Assembly (NCBI GenBank): GCA_043818395.1
Contig: JBDRFZ010000014.1
Span: forward strand, 1 to 58,700
Origin: JBDRFZ01 sp043818395
GTDB taxonomy: Bacteria; Patescibacteriota; Patescibacteriia; 2-12-FULL-60-25
Length of the DNA: 58,700 nucleotides
Direction: 5' to 3'
Below the pieces are notes generated by a model. That model ran no database searches. It was not told the origin of the DNA and was given only the letters and a program-made list of their open reading frames with translations. Made by a program: the position numbers and the translations under genes. Of this stretch, positions 44,253-52,128 are shown one piece after another; position 1 is the stretch's first letter; the number at the start of each line of letters is the position of its first letter.

Positions 44253-44870
44253 TTACATCATTCTAAATTGTCTGATCACCGCCCGAACCACTCCTTGGAT
44301 AAGCGGATCGTGGCAATAAATTGGTTTCATGGTGGAATTAGCCGGCTGGAGCCGTATGCGGTCACGTTCGCGGTAGAAGCGTTTCAGGGTCGCATACGCG
44401 TTATCGAGCAAAGCTACGACCACGTCGCCATTTTTTGGCGACGGGTTGCGTTCCACGATCACATAGTCGCCGTCCAATATGCCGTCGTCAATCATGGATG
44501 AACCTTTTACCTTTAAAACATACGAATTAGCCGAATGAGGAACCAGATCAACCGGCACTGCGAAAGTCTCGTGTTCTTCTATAGCCTCGATAGGCGCGCC
44601 GGCCGTGATCAAGCCTTTAAGCGGCAAAAGCACACTCTTACCCCAGCTCACGGCCTTGTCCGTGGGCTCAAGGTTGCGCATACCCTCGCCTCCTCGGCCG
44701 CGCAGATAGCCACGCTCGCGCAGCGCTTGGATGTGGACATGCACCGTAGAAGGCGAAGCCAAATTAAGCCCGGCCGCGATCTCGCGGAATGACGGCGGAT
44801 AATTACGATCGTTGATGAAAGAAACAATGAAGTCCAAGACTTCTTTTTGTTTTGGAGTGAGAGGGAGCAT
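44253..44870 (-). CDS. lexA: SOS repressor LexA
   Basis: From MLPLTPKQKEVLDFI the protein has 205 residues. The winged helix (YPPSFREIAAGLNLASPSTV) is N-terminal. The self-cleavage bond is A90-G91 in ITAGAPIE; the catalytic pair is S125 (KGSSMIDDG) and K163 (YATLKRF). It represses DNA-damage genes until RecA filaments trigger cleavage. A 42-codon upstream extension is open but overlaps dinD and lacks conservation. The start lies 4 bases after the dinD stop, so both share the promoter at 45747-45775, which contains a likely LexA box: autoregulation. Confidence 0.95.
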   Translation of the reverse strand: MLPLTPKQKEVLDFIVSFINDRNYPPSFREIAAGLNLASPSTVHVHIQALRERGYLRGRGGEGMRNLEPTDKAVSWGKSVLLPLKGLITAGAPIEAIEEHETFAVPVDLVPHSANSYVLKVKGSSMIDDGILDGDYVIVERNPSPKNGDVVVALLDNAYATLKRFYRERDRIRLQPANSTMKPIYCHDPLIQGVVRAVIRQFRMM

Positions 44871-44874
44871 ATAT

Positions 44875-45723
44875 TTAAGACAATCTCTTCTCTTGAAATT
44901 TTTTAAGATAATTAGTTTTGGATACGACTGATCGACCAAGCCGTCTTTCCAATCTCTTCCTCGCCACGGCCGCGATATCTCCGCCAGCTCTGGCATCGCT
45001 TTTCAGCTTCAATAATCCTTTCGAATTTTCGGTACGATGAATCTCTGTCGTGGAGCGTTCCCCGAGCATGGAAAAAATCAGTTCAAAGTCGTCCATGTGA
45101 TCGCGGAGATTCTGGCGTTTTAATCCTTTGAATTTTTTGTATTCGTTTGGTGTGACACCGAATGTTGCTTTAGAGATTTCGGCTGTTAAAATTTCATAAT
45201 CCTTTTCTTCTTGGGCTCCACGATTATGCCATTCATCCGTTAATTCCTCACGGATCGCGATTCCGCGCATACGTTTTTCGATCCAATCCTCACTATAACC
45301 CTTGAGTTTATAGAGCATCCGTGTTCTTTTTGTCGCGAGCTCGGGATTTTCGACCTCTTGCACGCGTTCATATCCAACCCTTGCAAGCCAACGCTTGAAC
45401 GGTTCGGCTTTCGGTGACGGGATAGACTGGACAACGCGGAAGATACCTTCGATATTAACGCAGTCGGTTTCGTACGTTTTTCCATCGGAAGCCGGCAATT
45501 TCAGTCGGTGACAATTTGTCACCACCTCGCTTCCTTCTTCTCTCAATCTCTGCGCAAGCTTATTCCAGTACTTTCTGGCCGCATATTCATCAATCTGATC
45601 CACTAAAGCCCAAACGACATCCACGACCGAAAACCACCACTCATTTTCGTGGATCATCTTTCTGATCCTCTTCCCTTTGAACAAAGCGATCTGATCCGTT
45701 TGTATTTTTTTTTGTTTTGTCAT
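44875..45723 (-). CDS. dinD: DinD-like protein with Bro-N domain
   Basis: From MTKQKKIQTDQIALFKGKRI the protein has 282 residues. The N-terminal Bro-N/antirepressor fold shows WWFSVVDVVWALVD and FRVVQSIPSPKAEPFKRWLA; the C-terminal part resembles the DNA-damage-inducible protein D region (GVTPNEYKKFKGLKRQNLRDHM). DinD inhibits RecA in E. coli. The start at 45723 was chosen because the predicted transcription start (about 45740) lies downstream of the longest ATG. Operon with lexA, and a LexA box in its promoter, support an SOS role. Confidence 0.85.
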   Translation of the reverse strand: MTKQKKIQTDQIALFKGKRIRKMIHENEWWFSVVDVVWALVDQIDEYAARKYWNKLAQRLREEGSEVVTNCHRLKLPASDGKTYETDCVNIEGIFRVVQSIPSPKAEPFKRWLARVGYERVQEVENPELATKRTRMLYKLKGYSEDWIEKRMRGIAIREELTDEWHNRGAQEEKDYEILTAEISKATFGVTPNEYKKFKGLKRQNLRDHMDDFELIFSMLGERSTTEIHRTENSKGLLKLKSDARAGGDIAAVARKRLERRLGRSVVSKTNYLKKFQEKRLS

Positions 45724-45746
45724 GAAATCATGGCGCATATATCCCA

Positions 45747-45775
45747 ATCATGGAACAAAAATAGAACGCTGTCAA
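45747..45775 (-). promoter_or_regulatory. SOS promoter of dinD-lexA with LexA box
   Basis: On the minus strand TTGACA (45770-45775) and CATGAT (45747-45752) are separated by 17 bases. That spacer contains GTTC-TATTTTT-GTTC (45753-45767), so a bound repressor would block polymerase. The same box with one spacer change precedes recA. Confidence 0.75.
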
Positions 45776-45818
45776 ATACCCGCGTTTCTCGATATTTTCG
45801 TCGCTTTTCCACATGCAC

Positions 45819-46634
45819 CTACAGCGGGCTTTTGATGTTCTTCAATCTCGGATTGGTCACGTGCGTATATATTTGTGTAGTACGGATATTTTGATGCCCG
45901 AGCAATTCCTGAACATATCGAACATCAACACCGTTTTCCAGCAAATGCGTAGCAAAGCTATGGCGCAACGAATGAAACGTGGCATTCTTGGTGATTCCGG
46001 CTTGTTTCAACGCCCGCTCAAAGACAATCTGCGCCGTGCGTTCAGACAACCTTCCTCCGCGTTCGCTTGCGAATAGACATTCGGTGCTTACTCTGCCGGC
46101 AGACAGCGATTTCAACTCGTCAATCAAACCGCCGGGAATAACGGATAACCTATCTTTACGGCCTTTTGCTTGTTTAATATGCACGGTTAACTCAGATAGA
46201 TCTAAATCTTCGATGCGCAAACGCACGACCTCGCTGACCCGTAAACCCGCGCCATAAGACAAAGCGGCCAATATCCGATGCTTGCTGTTCGCAATGGATG
46301 CAAATATCCGTTGGATTTCGGCTCGTGATAAAATCGCTGGCAGCTTTTTTGACCGCTTGGCGAAGCGTAGATGCAACGTATCCGGTATTCGTAATACCTC
46401 TCGGTAATAAAATTTAATCGCGTTCAAATATAAATTTATGGTTTGCGAAGAATAATCATCGTCGTATTTGGCTAATAAAAAACTACGCAACTCCTCCTGA
46501 TCGCAGCGCTGTACCGCATTCGGATGCGACGATAAATACTCTCGGATGCAGGTTAAATAAGATCTAACGGTCTTTGGACTATAGTTACGTAAACGCATCT
46601 CTTGATAAGTCCGCCGGATATTTTCTTGTATCAT
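45819..46634 (-). CDS. Tyrosine recombinase of the integron-like array
   Basis: From MIQENIRRTYQEMRLRNYSP the protein has 271 residues. Catalytic residues are R132 (GAGLRVSEV), K157/K160 (KQAKGRKDR), H221-R224 (HSLRHSFATHLL), H247 (LGH) and Y256 (QIYTHV). The end NPRLKNIKSPL resembles XerC/IntI C-termini. The extra helix between motifs II and III that defines IntI proteins is not seen: the segment from PGGLIDELKSLS to NATFHSLRHS is short. It is divergent from three cassettes and sits directly beside the putative attI, the exact place of an integron integrase. No LexA box was found upstream. Confidence 0.92.
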   Translation of the reverse strand: MIQENIRRTYQEMRLRNYSPKTVRSYLTCIREYLSSHPNAVQRCDQEELRSFLLAKYDDDYSSQTINLYLNAIKFYYREVLRIPDTLHLRFAKRSKKLPAILSRAEIQRIFASIANSKHRILAALSYGAGLRVSEVVRLRIEDLDLSELTVHIKQAKGRKDRLSVIPGGLIDELKSLSAGRVSTECLFASERGGRLSERTAQIVFERALKQAGITKNATFHSLRHSFATHLLENGVDVRYVQELLGHQNIRTTQIYTHVTNPRLKNIKSPL

Positions 46635-46742
46635 AAAAGTAAAATTTACTTTACAGCCCATACCTCTATTTACCGCTACCATTAATTCGTATAATCTGCA
46701 AGATGTTGGTATCTATACGAATTGTTTTCGTATAAAAACGAG
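46635..46742 (+). other. Putative attI recombination site
   Basis: Between integrase and first cassette. TTCGTATAA occurs at 46686-46694 and 46727-46735, with an inverted ATACGAA at 46715-46721, which are candidate integrase-binding sites. The boundary is GTTATGTGA (46742-46750); its bases from 46743 on are the reverse complement of the R'' box TCACATAAC of attC1, as expected for an inserted first cassette. Confidence 0.75.
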
Positions 46743-46783
46743 TTATGTGAAATAATAAAATTGAAATTTCTTTCAGAAATTTG

Positions 46784-46810
46784 TTTGGGGGCATTTGTAT
46801 TTTATTCCAA
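46784..46810 (+). repeat. 27-bp inverted repeat, left copy in cassette 1
   Basis: The perfect reverse complement of 48266-48292. Starts TTTGGGGGCATTTGTATTTT. It lies near the beginning of cassette 1; the two copies flank the radical SAM gene. Confidence 0.9.
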
Positions 46811-46828
46811 CCCAATAATTGCATTGAT

Positions 46829-48274
46829 ATGAATATAATCAAAAAAACGAAGCAAAAGGCTAAAAAAATCAATTTAAACACCTTGAAGAAGGCTGGGATT
46901 GAGCGTGATTTAAAAAAGTATTACATTTTGGGTAATTATCCACCCCTCATTTGTCTGAACGACGGTTTGAATAATAAATTGGACATTTTTAAACCTTCAA
47001 AGAATATTGACACTCAAAAAGAATTAGAAGTTTATCTCCATTTTCCATTTTGCGAAAAAAAATGTAAATTTTGTCACTTCTACAGTGTTTGCAATAATGA
47101 GCAAGAAATTTCTAGATATCTGAAAAATCTAAAGAAAGAAATTGACATTACAACCAGAATAATCGGAAAAATCAAAGCTAAATCCGTTTATATCGGAGGA
47201 GGCACGCCAAGTTTAATGACTCCGCAACAAATTACTGACATAATCGAATTTTTAAAGACAAAAATCTCAATAGAAAAAAGCACTCTGTTTACTTTTGATA
47301 TTAATCCAAATCTGAACCAAGATAAGTTAAAAAAAGAAAAAATCAGTGCGATGCTTGAAGCTGGAGTAAACAGAATTGTTTTAGGCGGTGTAGATTTGGA
47401 CGATAATGTCTTAGCTAGACAAGGCAGAGTACACTCAAAAAAAGACGAAATTGAAATTATTGATTATCTAAAATCATTAAAAAATAAACCCCAAGTAGCA
47501 GCAGATATGATGGTCGGTGTTCCTGGACAAGCATTAGAATCATGGAACAAAACCCTTGAAACATTAATTGCAAAACAAGTTGACTGCGTTATGGTTTTCC
47601 CCCATATGTTTAAAGCCACACAGGCTAATTGGTATGAATATAGAAAAGATCCCAAATCATTTCCATCGGTTATGGATAGGATTGAGTTGTATTTACTCAC
47701 AATGGATAAATTCAAGAAAGCTGGTTATATCCACACCCCATTACATTATTTCAATCGAGGCAAAGAATTTTTTAACGAACAACAAATTAGAAAATTCGAG
47801 TCATTAGACGAAACAGAATTGCTTGCTTTTGGAGTAAGTTCATTTGGTTTTATAAACGGCTATGAATATTTCAACATCCCAACTCTGAAAGAATATAATG
47901 AATGTATTGAAAAAAATGAGTTGCCGACGTGGAAAGCGTTAAAATTAACAAAAAAAATGTTACTAGAAAGAGATATAATGTTTAGGTTATTTTCCAGAGG
48001 AGTAAACAAAAAATTTATTCAAAGCAAATACAATGTAAATATTGATATCAAATATAAAAATATTATTTCAAAATTAGTTGTTGCAGGTTTGCTAAAATCA
48101 AACAAAACCAAACTTGAACTTACAGAAACCGGCAGATTATTCGCCGAAGAAATCTGTGATAAATTTGCAGGAAAAGAAGTTAAAAATATAGCAAACAAAA
48201 GAGTGAAAGATATTAGCCCGCTTGATCCAATACAAAGATATAACTACAATATGATTGGCCACCGATTGGAATAA
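46829..48274 (+). CDS. HemW-like radical SAM protein (cassette 1)
   Basis: From MNIIKKTKQKAKKINLN the protein has 481 residues. The radical SAM cluster motif is CEKKCKFC (C-x3-C-x2-C) in HFPFCEKKCKFCHFYS, followed by GGGTPSL and the HemW-type GVPGQ. The C-terminus has the winged-helix-like HemN_C pattern (LTETGRLFAEEICDKF). HemW proteins act as heme chaperones; related enzymes have other substrates, so function is open. The gene is very AT-rich compared with the flanking chromosome, as expected for a captured cassette. The longer start at 46781 lies in the inverted repeat and is rejected. Confidence 0.85.
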   Translation: MNIIKKTKQKAKKINLNTLKKAGIERDLKKYYILGNYPPLICLNDGLNNKLDIFKPSKNIDTQKELEVYLHFPFCEKKCKFCHFYSVCNNEQEISRYLKNLKKEIDITTRIIGKIKAKSVYIGGGTPSLMTPQQITDIIEFLKTKISIEKSTLFTFDINPNLNQDKLKKEKISAMLEAGVNRIVLGGVDLDDNVLARQGRVHSKKDEIEIIDYLKSLKNKPQVAADMMVGVPGQALESWNKTLETLIAKQVDCVMVFPHMFKATQANWYEYRKDPKSFPSVMDRIELYLLTMDKFKKAGYIHTPLHYFNRGKEFFNEQQIRKFESLDETELLAFGVSSFGFINGYEYFNIPTLKEYNECIEKNELPTWKALKLTKKMLLERDIMFRLFSRGVNKKFIQSKYNVNIDIKYKNIISKLVVAGLLKSNKTKLELTETGRLFAEEICDKFAGKEVKNIANKRVKDISPLDPIQRYNYNMIGHRLE

Positions 48275-48292
48275 AATACAAATGCCCCCAAA
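48266..48292 (-). repeat. 27-bp inverted repeat, right copy in cassette 1
   Basis: Starts TTGGAATAAAATACAAATGC; reverse complement of 46784-46810. It covers the last codons of the radical SAM gene and the first bases of the attC1 region, and would let the mRNA form a long terminal stem. Confidence 0.9.
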
Positions 48293-48327
48293 CATTTTTG
48301 CTATCGCAAAAATCAATTTTATTACAT

Positions 48328-48417
48328 CACATAACAGCGTGTATGCGGTTCGGGCTTTTCCAAAGCCCTCTCCCATATTTGCTACGCAAACATCGCATAC
48401 ACGCAAACGTTATACGC
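48328..48417 (+). other. attC1 recombination site
   Basis: R'' TCACATAAC (48327-48335), left arm GCGTGTATGCG (48337-48347), conserved GGTTCGG, spacer, ACATCG, right arm CGCATACACGC (48394-48404, perfect 11-bp complement), then AAAC and R' GTTATACGC (48409-48417). The R' box is the reverse complement of the R'' box of attC2, the expected cassette-exchange relation. Confidence 0.9.
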
Positions 48418-48647
48418 AATTCAAAAAATATTTTTCTAACGGAGAATAAGGAATGATAGGCTTTTAAAAAAGGAATAAATTTGATTTTTTCTTTATTTAA
48501 AGAGGGGGATAATATGGTGTCTCCACTCCGTTCCGAAAACGATTTATTTATAAAAACAATACACTTAATAGAAGTATAGCAAACAATTACGACAAATTAT
48601 TTTGGGCATACCAGAGAACCCACACAAAACCCGACAAACAATACAGC

Positions 48648-49289
48648 ATGTTGCCGACTGTATTAAAATTGGCTATGCCACTGAAAAACAAAGTGGTTAT
48701 TGATGTTGGTTGTGGAGATGGTTTTTTCTCATTTGGCTTTTCTAAAAAGGCAGAAAAGGTTTACGGAATAGATAATTCAAAAAAGCAAATCGACGAAGCA
48801 AAAAAACACGCTTCACAAAACATGCAGTTTATTTTTTCAGACATGTTGGATTTTAAATATCCTAAATCTGATGTTGTAAATATCCCTTTTGTTCTAGGAT
48901 ATATAAAATCACCAAACATTATTTTGAAATTGTTTAAAAAAATTTACACTTCGTTAAACAAAAACGGGAAAATCATAGGTATTATTGATGCCCCAAAATC
49001 CAACATTCACGATAACAAAATGTTTGGTTCTGTAAAAACAATAAAATCTCTCAAAGAGGGAGAGAAATTAAAGATTGATTTGTATGATGATGAAAAAATT
49101 GTTTCACTAAACGCTTTTTATCATACCAAAGAAACAATAAAAGATTTACTTAGCCATGCTGGATTTACAGACATTAAATGGCACAAACCAATCATTTCTA
49201 AAACTGGAATAAAAAAACATGGTGCGAAATTTTGGGAAAAATACTTAAATAATCTTGATATAGCTTATTTTACCGCTAAAAAACTATGA
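48648..49289 (+). CDS. Class I SAM methyltransferase (cassette 2), 5' end frameshifted
   Basis: The open frame from ATG 48648 gives 213 residues with the SAM-binding motif VVIDVGCGDGFFSFG and ENVYGIDNSKKQ-like acidic strand. Homologous-looking sequence continues upstream in frame (NNYDKLFWAYQRTHTKPDKQ) without a start. GAGGGGG before ATG 48514 is the likely real start, one base out of frame; adding one A in the A5 run at 48552-48556 joins them. Either decay or homopolymer error is possible. The substrate is unknown. It overlaps the next gene by 4 bases (ATGATA). Confidence 0.75.
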   Translation: MLPTVLKLAMPLKNKVVIDVGCGDGFFSFGFSKKAEKVYGIDNSKKQIDEAKKHASQNMQFIFSDMLDFKYPKSDVVNIPFVLGYIKSPNIILKLFKKIYTSLNKNGKIIGIIDAPKSNIHDNKMFGSVKTIKSLKEGEKLKIDLYDDEKIVSLNAFYHTKETIKDLLSHAGFTDIKWHKPIISKTGIKKHGAKFWEKYLNNLDIAYFTAKKL

Positions 49290-49615
49290 TAAAAAAACTA
49301 AACATTGATTTCAAAATATCAGGAACAAAGATAACTATTCCGTTTGAAGCTATTTGTACTGTAACAGACAAAAAATTTACAGGTTTTGTTATTTCCGAAT
49401 ATCACCCAATAAATGAAGTACTTGAATACGTTGATTTGGAGAGATATATTCAAGACATCACGAAAGAAAAGCTTACAGCCGAAGAATTGGCAAACCATAT
49501 TTTTATAGAAATCACCAAAACCATACAACCAAAATATCTAAAAGTTATTGTTGATGTGAAAAATTCAGAAGCACATCAACCAGTAGAAGTTTGGATTGAA
49601 AGCGACAAAGAGTAA
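49286..49615 (+). CDS. Small protein, possibly QueF-like T-fold (cassette 2)
   Basis: The 109-residue protein has the pattern GFVISEYHPINEVLEYVDLE, RYIQDITKEK and NHIFIEITKTIQPKYLKV. This is weakly reminiscent of T-fold enzymes such as QueF. Key catalytic Cys/Asp residues of QueF are not evident. Its partner gene is a queuosine precursor transporter-like gene 31 bases downstream, which is the only contextual support. It overlaps the methyltransferase by 4 bases. Confidence 0.5.
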   Translation: MIKKLNIDFKISGTKITIPFEAICTVTDKKFTGFVISEYHPINEVLEYVDLERYIQDITKEKLTAEELANHIFIEITKTIQPKYLKVIVDVKNSEAHQPVEVWIESDKE

Positions 49616-49646
49616 AATTTATATAAATCATTAATTCAAAAACACT

Positions 49647-50363
49647 ATGGAAATATCAATCATAATCATATGGATACTCGCCACTTTTTTAGTTGGCTCT
49701 CTTGCAGGAATTCTCGGGAAAAGATACGGCGTTGAATATCCTATCGCTTTGGTTTCTGCTCTTGTTGTAATGGCAAACATTTTCGCCAATAAAATCGTTC
49801 AATTTGGTTCATTTACTGTTCCTGCTGGAGTGATTGTTATTTCAATGACGTTTTTTATCACTGACTTAATCTCGGAAAAATGGGGGAAAAAGGAAGCACG
49901 AAAAGCAGTTTGGGCAGGTTTTTTTTCCGGCTTAGTTCTTATTGTTTCCGTCTACATTGTGGTTAATTGGCAACCTGCCGTTTTCGCAACCGAATTTTCG
50001 GAAATGTTTGCAAAAGTTTTAGCTTTAACTCCTAGAATCACAGTCGCAAGTTTTATTGCTTATCTTATTTCGCAACATCATGATGTTTGGGCTTTCCACT
50101 TTTGGAAAAAGAAAACCAATGGAAAACATCTTTGGTTAAGAAACAACGCTTCAACAATTGTAAGTCAACTTTTAGACACAGTTATATTTACCTTCATTGC
50201 GTTTTATGGAGTGTTGCCTATTGTCCCATTAATTTTAGGAACGTGGGTTGTAAAAATCTTGATTGCACTGATTGATACTCCATTCATTTATGGTGCAGTA
50301 TGGATAATGGATAAAATAAAACCAAAAGAAGAAAGAGTTTTGAAAAATGAAATTCACCCCTAA
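49647..50363 (+). CDS. Queuosine precursor transporter-like protein (cassette 2)
   Basis: The 238-residue protein has six or so membrane helices and the family words VVMANIFANKIV, PAGVIVISMTFFITDLISEK and WLRNNASTIVSQLLDTVIF. These match the YhhQ/QPTR (VUT) family, which imports 7-deazaguanine precursors for tRNA queuosine. For a reduced cell lacking de novo synthesis, salvage makes sense. Last gene of cassette 2, before attC2. Confidence 0.85.
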   Translation: MEISIIIIWILATFLVGSLAGILGKRYGVEYPIALVSALVVMANIFANKIVQFGSFTVPAGVIVISMTFFITDLISEKWGKKEARKAVWAGFFSGLVLIVSVYIVVNWQPAVFATEFSEMFAKVLALTPRITVASFIAYLISQHHDVWAFHFWKKKTNGKHLWLRNNASTIVSQLLDTVIFTFIAFYGVLPIVPLILGTWVVKILIALIDTPFIYGAVWIMDKIKPKEERVLKNEIHP

Positions 50364-50509
50364 CCCCTCTTTCATTTTTCAAAACGGAAAAAATCAAATT
50401 TACAATCAATGAAGAAAGCCTATCTAATAAATGAGAAAGAAAAATATTTTTTGAACTCACTCCGCTACGCCTCGTGCCACGCTGCGCTCTCCTCCTTTCA
50501 GTCGTCGGG

Positions 50510-50612
50510 GCGTATAACAAGGGATATACGGTTCAGCCCTCGGCTCGGGCTTCACCCAAATTTTTCTTCCGCTACGCTACAGAAAAACTTCGTATATCCC
50601 TAACGTTAGATG
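50510..50612 (+). other. attC2 recombination site
   Basis: R'' GCGTATAAC (50510-50518), left arm AGGGATATACG (50520-50530), GGTTCAG, spacer, ACTTCG, right arm CGTATATCCCT (50591-50601, perfect 11-bp complement), AAC, R' GTTAGATG (50605-50612), a match to GTTRRRY. R'' equals the reverse complement of attC1 R'; R' equals the reverse complement of attC3 R''. Confidence 0.92.
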
Positions 50613-50647
50613 AAATTTTTGTGTGACACTCTCTATTTTTTAAACAT

Positions 50648-51199
50648 ATGCTACCAAAACGTTTAGACAGAAAACCAATCTATGAAAGCCAATGGATTAA
50701 TCTATACATCGACAAAGTTTTAATGCCTTCTGGGAAAATTATAGAAAAATATCATCAGCTTGATTACCCGAAGGAGTCGATAACCGTATTGTTGCTAAAC
50801 ACCAAGAGCGAAATATGTTTTATTAAGTCTTTACGCTATACCACGCAAAAGATTGAATGGGAATTACCTGCTGGTGGTGTTGAAAAAGGTGAGGATGTTT
50901 TGGCAGCTGCTGAACGAGAAGTAATGGAAGAAACTGGTTTTAAAACGAAGGCATTAAAACTTCTTTATTCTTATTATCCCTCCAATGGCATGTCAAATCA
51001 AAATGTACATATAGTATTTGGCGAGGTTGAAGATAATAAGCAAGTTGAGTTTGACACAGACGAAGTCAAGGAAATCCATTGGCTTTCTTCAGATGAAATA
51101 AAAAAGTTAATCGCAAAAAACGAAATTAGTGATGGTATTTCTCTGATGCCATTGTTATTACATTTAAGCGGAATAGTGTCACACAAAAACATCATCTAA
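50648..51199 (+). CDS. NUDIX hydrolase, ADP-ribose pyrophosphatase type (cassette 3)
   Basis: The 183-residue enzyme carries the NUDIX box GGVEKGEDVLAAAEREVMEE then TGF (pattern GX5EX7REUXEEXGU) and the upstream ELPAG typical of ADP-ribose pyrophosphatases (NudF-like). It would hydrolyse a nucleoside diphosphate linked to another group. It is the only gene of cassette 3, which ends in attC3; the attC R'' begins within the last codons. Confidence 0.9.
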   Translation: MLPKRLDRKPIYESQWINLYIDKVLMPSGKIIEKYHQLDYPKESITVLLLNTKSEICFIKSLRYTTQKIEWELPAGGVEKGEDVLAAAEREVMEETGFKTKALKLLYSYYPSNGMSNQNVHIVFGEVEDNKQVEFDTDEVKEIHWLSSDEIKKLIAKNEISDGISLMPLLLHLSGIVSHKNII

Positions 51200-51383
51200 C
51201 ACGGCACATGCGGTTCAGAAATTTCTCATTTTTTAGACTTTTTTAATTAAGGTGTAAAAAATTTCCTCACCCAAATTGCGCTGACAAAATAACAAGTTTA
51301 GTGGTATAATCAAGCCAAGCGATAATTAACAAGTTTTATCAATAATCCACGGCGCAACTTCGCATGTGCCGATACGTTAGCTA
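51193..51383 (+). other. attC3 recombination site, end of cassette array
   Basis: R'' CATCTAAC (51193-51200), left arm CGGCACATGCG (51202-51212), GGTTCAG, long AT-rich spacer, ACTTCG, right arm CGCATGTGCCG (51361-51371, perfect 11-bp complement), ATAC, R' GTTAGCTAA (51376-51384). The site is about 190 bases, longer than the other two. No downstream site complementary to its R' was found, so the array ends here and the flank past 51377 is the displaced right half of attI. Confidence 0.9.
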
Positions 51384-51605
51384 AATGAGATTCGGCTATT
51401 GCAGAGCCTCAACCCAAGTTGCTACACAGCTTCAGACATGTCGAAAGTAGTCGGCTGATGTAATTTTTCAAACCTATTTCTTGACACGCAAGACTTAAAA
51501 TTGGTATTGGAAAATATTCGTTTTTAGCATACGCACAATAATTTCAGTTTACTGCCCCTGGTTATTTGTATAATCTACACTTAAGAATATTTAAATATTC
51601 AACAG

Positions 51606-52094
51606 ATGATAAATGGCTCCAAATTTTTACAGAATCATAGGTTCAAAATGGTGCGACATCTACTAAAAGGTGACTTTTTAGATTTTGGCGGTAATAAAGA
51701 GGGATTAAAAAAGTATGTAAAAAGTAACTATACCGTTGTTAATTGTGACCACTCGGAAATGAACGTAAAATACTTTGATACGATAGTAGCTTTGGCTGTT
51801 ATCGAACACATGAGTGTACCCGAAATATATAACCTCTTTAAAAATTTCAAACATCTACTTAATGCTAACGGTCATATTTTAATCACGACACCCACGATCA
51901 ACGCAAAACCTGTACTAGAATTAATAGCATTAGTCGGTTTAGCAGAAAAAAACAACATCGCAGAACATAAGCATTATAGGGACAAAAAGGAACTTTTTGA
52001 GTTAGCTCAAGAAGCTGGTTTTTTTGCTATTAAATATATAAAATTTCAAATGGGATTTAATCAATTCGTAATCATGGAACATGCGCACGAATAA
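51606..52094 (+). CDS. SAM-dependent methyltransferase-like protein, short
   Basis: The 162-residue protein has a degenerate class I fold: GDFLDFGGNKEGLKKYV in place of the usual GxGxG, NCDHSEMN, FDTIVALAVIEHM and a closing sheet with HILITTPT. Its N-terminus is short. The first 220 bases after attC3 are otherwise non-coding. Activity is doubtful but not excluded; substrate unknown. Confidence 0.65.
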   Translation: MINGSKFLQNHRFKMVRHLLKGDFLDFGGNKEGLKKYVKSNYTVVNCDHSEMNVKYFDTIVALAVIEHMSVPEIYNLFKNFKHLLNANGHILITTPTINAKPVLELIALVGLAEKNNIAEHKHYRDKKELFELAQEAGFFAIKYIKFQMGFNQFVIMEHAHE

Positions 52095-52128
52095 TTCCAT
52101 TCAAGCCTAATCTACTTAGTTTAAAACA

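Noticed and set aside
46784..48292. Transposon with 27-bp terminal inverted repeats
   Set aside because: No transposase inside; the segment lies within an attC-bounded cassette, which explains its mobility better.
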